Positions 27,486-36,900 of a DNA stretch of 64,000 nucleotides are shown here, one piece after another (position 1 is the first letter of the stretch; every line of letters begins with the position of its first letter). Below the pieces are notes generated by a model that was given only the letters and a program-made list of their open reading frames with translations, had not been told where the DNA came from and made no database searches. The DNA is from Endozoicomonas_A sp049275935 (GTDB lineage: Bacteria > Pseudomonadota > Gammaproteobacteria > Pseudomonadales > Endozoicomonadaceae): positions 6,944,001-7,008,000 of the forward strand of contig NZ_CP184830.1 of the NCBI RefSeq assembly GCF_049275935.1, given 5' to 3'. Made by a program: the position numbers and the translations under genes.

Positions 27486-27622
27486 CGTCATTCCCGCGAA
27501 GGCGGGAATCCACACTGACTCTCCACCAGAACCATACTGCCCGGTGTCCCCCTGGCCTTGTCATCCCCGAGAAGGCAGAGATCCACCGTTGGCGCTGGAT
27601 TCCCGCCTTCGCGGGAATGACG
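27486..27622. mobile_element. 137-bp MITE, second copy
   Basis: Perfect 27-bp terminal repeats at 27486-27512 and 27596-27622. Sequence and flanks match the B-C intergenic region (19190-19326) almost base for base, so the two intergenic regions derive from a recent duplication of an array unit. Confidence 0.9.
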
Positions 27623-27699
27623 ACTTCAGAGCGTGAGAACGAGCTGTTGAAGTTTTGCGATACCCTCAGAGCGTAGGAAAGAGTTGTAATTTCACTGGC

Positions 27700-27906
27700 A
27701 TTGAACTTTGCCACGTGAATTAAATTCGCTTAACAGCTAGCAGATTTTCCACTGTGAACTAAATTCTCTCAACAGCTTACCGTAACAGCCATGAACGATT
27801 GACAGCCATGAGCGATTGACAGCCATGAGCCTTTGTAAGCTGTTTCCTCGCCAGGTGTGGCAAACACTTTTCACTGTAATCAAAGTACCAACTCTGAGGT
27901 AGTAGA
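27700..27906 (+). promoter_or_regulatory. Leader of copy D
   Basis: Has the two 35-bp units (27707-27740 and 27745-27778), then three copies of a 17-bp unit ACAGCCATGAGCGATTG (from 27785, 27802 and 27819, the first with one change). The core CTTTTCACTGTAATCAAAGT follows, and TGAGGTAGTAGA just before the ATG. Confidence 0.6.
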
Positions 27907-30900
27907 ATGACAAATGCCCGCCCCAATGCATTAAGCCTTGCAGTAGCCATTGCCCTCAGCTCTTCCATCATCAGTACACAGGCAATAACCGAGCGCAAGC
28001 TGCAGACAAAATCTCTTGATATCTCTAACGACGAACATCTGTCGTTTACACAGAGTCTGGTCAGTGTTCAGCCAACTTTAGCGGGTGACCAGCAACCAAT
28101 ACCCAAATCCTTTACCACTACTTACCCTGATCAGACCCAAGCCAGAGAAGGCTGTGCGGTTCCCTCTGAGGGTTTTACAGACATTCTTTCTGCCGTTAGT
28201 GCTGACGTCACCAGTGTTGATCTGTTTGAAACGGGCGAGAATGACGTTGCTCAGAAATACACCAAAGTCCTGAAGGTGGGTGATGAGGAAGTCTTCAGGT
28301 TCACCCATAGCCTTGGAGAAAGGGAGCTGATAATTGAAGTCAGAGGCGGAATGACCGACCAGGAGACCATTGACGCTGTTCGTGATCAATTAACGGTCAT
28401 ACCGTCATTAGAACCCTCAACGAAAATAGCCAGACCCGAACAACTGCATGCGGTCCTGGAAGGTGCTGATGACAGAGCAGGAGACCTCGGCACAAGCGAC
28501 TACTATGTTGCCCTCGCCACCATTAAAGTAGAACCCATTGAAGTGAATGGGCGAACGTTTATGCGTCTCATCGCTTCGGGCGATCAACCCCCTGAACTGA
28601 CCCGCCTTACTCAATCGCTCTTTGTCAATGATGAAGCGCTTCTGGCCGCAGCCACCTCGGCCTACATCCAGGTTCATGTCCTGAAAGAGGAGTTGCAACA
28701 GGAGGCTCTTGATAGACTGCTGGCACTGAGCAAACCCGTCGGATATGTTATGCAAAGAGAAGATTCCACAAGGGTTTACCCTGCGCCTTCGGGTTATCCA
28801 AAGCTGGTACCCAGTCATACTCAGGAAGATACTATTGTTTTCTATAGTCAGAAACTGAATCCAGCCGATATCGCTTTTGTAGAAAACCTATATGACCTTC
28901 TGGCAGAAGCTGAGCCTGATGGCCTCACTCACGCAACAACAAAGGTTAAAACATATAAGGTCAAAAGCTACCAGCATGTTATTCGAAGCAGGCAGTGGGC
29001 ACTGCTGGAGGAGTTGGCTGCCCAGGGCAATGCTGAATTCAGCAAGGATAAACTGACTTCGCTTGCATACTATGAATCTCTCCAGCAGGCATTATACAGC
29101 GCCAGGCCTTATAGAACGGATGAATTTGAACTCACATTAGAACATCTCAAAGTCACTTCATCAGTCCTCACGCCAACCTGGATACATTATCAACTGGTAA
29201 GACACTTCGGTTTCCGTAGCGCAATGAAAACTCTTCTGACTGACCAGCGCTTTATTCAGAATATGGAAGAATTGATACCCTTTATCAGAGTTGTCCAAAA
29301 AGTGCAGGCCGATGGAGATGAAGAGTTTGCTGCCAGAGTCGTGAAAGGCATGTCAGCGCAGATGATTAATACCTATAACAAAATAGAGGCGCTGCGGACA
29401 AAAGAAGGCGAGTACAACAGGCTTCTAAAACACCTGGAGGACAATGCAAAGGAAAAACTCAGAGCCCTTGAACTCAAACATGAGCTTGCGCAGAAGGCTG
29501 AAGAAGAGCTTGCGCAGACTCGTAAAGCGCTGGAAGAACTGCGAAACCGGTCACAGAAACCGCAGCAGGAAGTCGAACGAATTCCGGCATTGGAAAAACA
29601 AGTTCTTGATGCCAGGGCAGACGCCTCAAAAGTATACAACAGTCAACTGGCAAAGGAGCTTGGTATTGATAACTGGGATAATACCCAGCCAACCGAAGAA
29701 CAAGCCAGAATAATCATACAGAAAATTAATGAAATCAACCAAATGGTGGCGGCAACAGGAAAAGCTCATTTTTATAAACAGGCTATACGTATGGAAATGG
29801 CAGCCATTGAAACCATTTTCCATATTACTCCGGTCGATAAAGACGATCTTAATGCCCGCTTTAGAGGCATTTACGAGCAGTTGCTACAAAAGTCAGAACT
29901 AACCTTTGAGGGGGCCCAACAGACACTGGCTATGGCAGAAGATGAGCTCGGTCTGACACGGGATAACGAAGAAGACCTGATAGCCCGCTTCCGTAGCATT
30001 CTCGAAACCCTCAGGCAGATGGCGCTTGAGTCCGCTCGACAATTTTTTCAGGATCAACAGCAGGGGCAGGAAGAACAGAAAAACCAGTTACAGAAACTTC
30101 AGCAGGAAGCCAAACGAATTCCAGAGCTGGAACAAAAGGTTCATGATGCCAGAACAGATGCCACAAAAGACCGCAACGCTCAAACGGCAGCAGAGCTTGG
30201 TATTGATGACTGGGACGATACCCTGCCACTGGAAGAACAAGCCAGACTCATCAGAAAAAAAATTCAGGCAATCAAACCATCGGTTGCCGCAACAGAAGAG
30301 CCTGATGAAGAAACTGTAAAAGCAAAACCGGCGGGCACTGGCAAAAAAGGTCGCATTATTCTGGTCGATGAAGACCAGCTGGCAACCCTTCTGATCACCC
30401 GCGAGCAGCTGCAACAAAATCCGGAACAACCCGACGAGGAAATTCGGGAAAAACTGTCTGACCTGGAAGACCAGCTCGGACTGGTCCCGAACAAAGAAGA
30501 TGACCTGCAAGCCCGTCACCAGAACATTCTGAAGCACCTTGAACAAGAGGCATTTGATGTCAGTCAAAGAGAGCTGAGAGAACGGAAAAACCGGTTGGAG
30601 AAGCTTCTGCAGATAGGAGAGGAAAACCAGTTAGAGAAACTTGTGCAGAAAGCCGGTAGGGTTCCAGAGCTGGAAAAGGAACTTCTTACTGTCAAGAGAT
30701 ATGCCAGAAAAATTCGCTGCGCCCAGAGAGCAGCAAAGCTTGGTATTGATGACTGGGATGAAGCCCGGCCACTCGAAGAACAACGCAGACTCATAGAAGA
30801 AAAAATTAATGACATATACAGATCAATGGCCGCAACAGGCCATCCTGATGAAGAAACTGTAACAGCAGAACCGGCGGCCATTGGTGGCAGGCGTGTTATT

Positions 30901-33900
30901 GCTTCGGTCAATAAAAACAATCCGGGGATCCTTCTGTTCATTCAAAAGGAGCTGCAACAAAACACCAAACTATCCGATGAGGAAGTGCAGGAAAAACTGA
31001 CTATCTTTGAAAGTCATCTCGGCCTGGTTCCGGAAAACAATGATGACCTTGAAGCCCGTCATCGGGCCATTCAGCAACACCTCAAGCAGCAGGCACCCGA
31101 GATTGTTCAACAACCCCTTCTGATCACCCACGAGCAGCGGCAACAAAATCCGGAACAACCCGACGAGGACTTTCAGGAAAAACTGTCTGACCTGGAAGAC
31201 CAGCTCGGACTGGTCCCGAACAAAGAAGATGACCTGCAAGCCCGTCACCAGAACATTCTGAAACACCTTGAACAAGAGGCATTTGATGTCAGTCAAAGAG
31301 AGCTGAGAAAACGGAAAAACCGGTTGGAGAAGCTTCTGAAGACTGGAGTAGAGAAACTTGTGCATAAAGCCGATACGGTCCCAGAGCTGCAAAAGCAACT
31401 TCTTACTGTCAGGAGAATTGCCAGGAACACTAACTACGCTCATACAGCAGCAAGGCTTGGTATTCATGACTGGGACGATACCCTGCCACTCGAAGAACAA
31501 CAAAGACTCATAGAAGAAGAAATTAATGATATATACAGATCAATGGCCGCAACAGGTCAGCCTGATGAAGAAGCCTTAACGGGAGAACCAGCGGCCATTA
31601 GTGGCAGGCGTGGCATTGCTTCGGTCAATAAAAACAATCCGGCCACCCTTCTGCTCATTCAAAAGCGGCTGCAAGGAAACACCAAACTGACCGATGAGGA
31701 AGTTCGGGAAAAACTGACTATCTTCGAAGATCATCTCGGCCTGGTTCCTGAAAACAATGATGACCTCAAAGCCCGTCACCGGACCATTCAACAGCACCTC
31801 AAGCAGCAGATAACCGAGATCGTTCAACAACCTTTTCAGAATCAACAGCAACAGGAAGACAAACGAATTTCAGAGCTGAAACGACAAGTACTCACTGCCA
31901 GAGCAGCTGCCACAAAAGTTCGCAACGCTCAACTGGCCGCAGAGCTTGGTATGGATGACTGGGATGATACCCAGTCACCCGAAGAACAAGCCAGGCTCAT
32001 TAGAGAAAAAATTAATGAAATAAAACCATCGGTTGTCACAACAGCTCAGTCTGATGAAGAAACTTTAGAGGCGGAACCGTCGGCCATGCAGATAGAAGAG
32101 GAAAACCAGTTAGAGAAGCTTGTGCAGAAAGCCGATATGGTTCCAGAGCTGCAAAAGCAAATTCTTACTGTCAGGAGAATTGCCAGGCAGGCTAACTACG
32201 CTCATACAGCAGCAAGGCTTGGTATTGATGACTGGAATGAACTCCTGCCACTCGAAGAACAACACAGACTCATAGAAGAAAAAATTAATGACATATACAG
32301 ATCAATGGCCGCAACAGGTCAGCCTGATGAAGAAGCTGTAACGGCAGAATCTGCGGCCATTAGTGGCAGGCGTGGGATTGCTTCGGTCAACAAAAACAAT
32401 CCGGCCACCCTTCTGCTCATTCAAAAGCGGCTGCAAGGAAACACCGAACTGGCCGATGAGGAAGTTCGGGAAAAACTGACTGCCTTTGAAAGTCATCTCG
32501 GTCTGGTTCCGGAAAACAATGATGACCTTAAAGCTCGTCACCAGGCCATTCAGCAACACCTGAAGCAGCAGGTAACAGAGACTGCTCAACAACCTTTTCA
32601 GAATCAACACCAACAGGAAGACAAACGAATCTCAGAGCTGGAACAACAAATACTCACTGCCAGAGCCGATGCCACAAAAGTTCGCAACGCGCAACTGGCA
32701 GCAGAGCTTGGTATGGATGACTGGGATGATAGCCAGTCATCCGAAGAACAAGCCAGGCTCATTAGAGAAAAAATTAATAAAATAAAACCATCGGTTGCCA
32801 CAACAGGACAGTCTGATGAAGAAGCTGTAAAAGCAAAACCGCCGACCATTAGCCAAAAGCGCCGCATTACTTCGGTCGATGAAGAAGATCCGGCTGCCCT
32901 TCATTTCACTCCACGGCGACAGCGCCTGGAACAAAACGAAGAACTACCCTATCCGGAAATTCTGGAAAGACTGACTTTCTTTGAAAATAAACTCGGCCTG
33001 GTTCCGGAAAACGAAGATGACCCTGAAGTCCGCCTCCTGAGCCTGCATCAGGGCATTCAGAAGGAGTCACGCAGGGCTTATCTGCAACATGTTGAGAACC
33101 AGGAAGAACTGGCAAAACGGAGAAACTGGCTAAAGTTTCTTCAGGATGAAGTTAATCGAATTTCAATACCGAAAAAAGAAGCCCCTGAGTCAATGGAGGA
33201 AAACAGAAAAAATTACAACATTCAGTTGGCAGCAGCGCTCGAAATTGATGACTGGGATGATACCCAGCCACTGGAACAACAAGACAGCCTCATTAGACAG
33301 AAAATTCGTGATCTCAAGCAACCGGCGACCGTAGCTCAGATTACTGCATCATCAATGACCCCGACAACGATTGCGCCAACAAAGATCGCCCCGACACCGG
33401 TCATCGCAACATCATTGGTGACTGCAACATTATCGGTGACCACAACGAATGCCGCAACCGCACAAACTCCGCAAGAAGCTTTCAAAGAAACTCTGGCGGC
33501 CATTGAAAGCAGGCACAATATTACTCCAGACGACGAAAATGATCTGCTTGCCCGCTGTCAGTTTGTGCAACAGTACCTGCAGCAAAAACATGCAGAATTA
33601 GCCGATTTTAGCGAAGTCGAGAATAAGCTGGCCTGGATTGAAGGTCAGCTCGGCCTGACCCCTGGTATCGAAAGAGACCCGGAAGTTCGCTGTCAGACCA
33701 TTAGGCAACACCTTGGGGAGCAGAATGCCCAAATCGCTCAACAACAGCAGCTTCTTCAGCAACAGAGTACAGGCACAGAGACTGAAATAGAAGCTGAAAT
33801 CAAAGCCCGCTATGCAACCATTGCCGCACATTTAAACATTGAGAATTTTGATAGCAATGCAGATATTGGCGATCAACAAAAACATCTGCTTCAAGAACTC

Positions 33901-36900
33901 AAGAAACTAAATCTTCAACAAGATCTGCTTCTTTCAAAGATGAAACAACAATTCCCTTATACCAGAGAAGAGGACTATGGAGATGATGCCGGTATAGACG
34001 AACAAAATAGTCTAATTGAAGCAAAACTTAAACAGCTGGATGCAGAAATTTTCAAAGCGCGTCAGCTTGAGGTTAATGTTCGTATCGCAGCCATTGATGA
34101 TGAGCTTGACGGGCAAATGGCTCGCCTGGGACCTGAACCCAGAGACGTTCTTGATCGTGATCTGGCCATGGCCAGGCGAACAATACTGGTAGCTGAAAAT
34201 AAGCTGGCAGGGCTTCATCGTAAGCTGAATGATCTTCCACGCAAAAAATTGGCCGTTACGATTGGCAATGACGTTCACCCTGCTCCGGATGGAGACGACG
34301 AAGCGGCCACAAAAAATCTGAACACCCGGATAAAAGGCCAGAAAATTCATGAAACCAGGCAATCGGTTACCGTAAAATCCATTGCCTCAAGACCGGTTAG
34401 CGCAACGCCGGTTGCGACAGCTTCGATTGCCCCAACACCCGTTAGCGCAATGCCAGTTGCAACGGCTTCTATTGTCTCAACACCCGTTAGCGCAATGCCG
34501 CTTGCAACAGCTTCCATTGCCTCAACACCCGTCAGCGCAACGCCGTTTGCAACAGCTTCCATTGCCTCAACACCCGTCAGCGCAACGCCGTTTGCAACAG
34601 CTTCCATTGCCTCAACAGCACACTATCAGGAAGAAAAATTAAAGAAAAAACTGCCTGCCATTGCAAGCTGGTACGATTTTACTTCAGACAATGAACCGGA
34701 AGTCCTTCATAAATCCGTTAAACGAGACATTAAGCAGCGGTTAGCCCGGATCACTCAACAAAAGCAACATCTTCAGCAAGATCTTCAGCAACTTCTTCAG
34801 CAACAGAGCACCGGGACAAGGGCTGAAAAAGAAGCTGAAATAAAAGCCCGCTTTGCGACCATTGCTGAACATTCAAACATCCAGGGTTTTGATAGCCATG
34901 CAAATATTGACGTTCAACAAGAACTCCTGATTCAAAAATTTGAGGAAATAAATGCCCGGGAGCAAGATCTGCGTCAACAACTTTATACAATGGCCAATCA
35001 ACAGGATATAGAGCATTCTTACACCCTGGCCAGAAAAGATGCCCTGGCGGCGGTTATTGGTTTAGATCGGGTTCCTGAAGATCGTGCTGCCCTGGAGTTA
35101 ATAGTTCGTGACAAGCTCTCCCAGCTTGCAGAGCTGGAACAAGAACTGGAAGACATCAGAACACCAGGCCATCCAAAAGCCATGTCTGAAGTATTGAGAA
35201 CACTTCGTGCCGCAGAAAAAGTAATGAAGGATGAACGCCTCACTGTGGAGCAAGATGTGTATTTCCGTCGCATGGATATTTCTGTGGACATGAGGGCATT
35301 CATCAGAGAAGCCAGACAGCGTTCAGAGGATAAGGCTCTGATGACACTGAGTTATCTGGAAAACTTGCTCAACATCAAAGCCGATGAAGATGATCACAAG
35401 GCAGCAAGATTGAAGAGCGTTCTTAGAAGGCTTGATGATGGTGATATCTCCAATTATCAGCTGGATCAGATGGACATGAACCTCTGGCCGGAGTCGAGGG
35501 AAAATCTGGAGCAGGTGAGAATGGATGTCAGACTCTTACGTATTCGTGATCGTCTTACCTTTATAGTCAAAGAATCGGATAAGCGAGCCATAGAAAAACA
35601 GGCAGAGTACCTTGTTGCTCTGGAGAAAGAGCTCAATATCGATCCTGATAAAAACCCTGCTGCAAAAGCAAGAGGCAAAACTTTCCTGGCCAAACTGGCC
35701 ACTGATCTGCAGATAGAGTTTTATGACGACGATTCAAAACTGTCTAAACAGTACGCACTGAGAAGCAGAATTCAGAAATTAAGGAAAGAAGTAAACGAAA
35801 TCTATGACGATGAAGGTGTCAGAAGGATCAAAAACAATAAAATTGCTGAGCAACTTGATATTAAGGACTATGGAGATGATGCCGGTATAGACGAACAAAA
35901 TAGTCTGATTGAGGCAAAACTTGAGCAGCTGGAGGCAGAATTTTTCAAAGCGGTCCAGCTTGACGTTAATGAGCGTATCGCAGCTATCGATGATGCGCTT
36001 GACAGGCAAATGGCTCGCCTGGGACCTAAACCCCGCTACGTTCTTGATCGTGATGTTGCCATGGCCAGGCGAGCAATACTGGCAGCTGAAACCAAGCTGG
36101 AATGGCTTCATCGTAAGCTGAATGATCTTCCACGCAAAAAATTGGCCGTTATGATGGGCAATGACGTTCACCCTGTTCCGGATGAAGACGACGAAGCTGC
36201 CGCAAAAAATCTGAACACCCGGATAAAAGATGACCTCGGATCACTGGCAGAGATTCAGGAACAGGCCCGCCTGGAAGGCGAAATTGAAACCCAAAAAGCA
36301 GACATTGTGAAACTGAAGGAAGCCCTGAATACTGCAGAAAAAGCCGTCATAAGTGATGGCGGTCCCTTCCAGTACTCCCCGGATCAGGAAAAAGTTCTGA
36401 ACGCCATCCACAAATTCACGAAGCAGCACCCTCTCAAAAAACGAGCTCTGGAAGCCGCAATTGGCCTGACAGAAGCAGCGATAGAGCATGGCAAGGCAAT
36501 ACCATTCTTTACGAGTTTCGATTTTAACGATGAATTTGCAGCCATTCACCTGCAGGCAATGATCGGAGACAAACTGACGTTTGAACAGGCCGGTCGGATT
36601 GTGGAAATTTTCAATGACCTGAAGGCCACCTTCCCGGAATCCCCATCCGGGTCTGTAGAAGATCAACCCCGGAATGTGCTGAAAGAAATCGAGATTCTGA
36701 CGGACAGGGCCAGGATGCACTTAGAAGCCGGGGCCCGACAATACGACGTCGAAATTCGCGGCATGGGCTTAGCAGGCATTCACTACGTCGAGCAAGAATC
36801 AAAGGACCTGAAAAGCTTCTCGGAATACTTCGCTACCCGTTCTGCCAGCGGTAACAAGATCATAGCTCTGCTGCGTGAAGGTCTGATCAGCAAGATTGAG

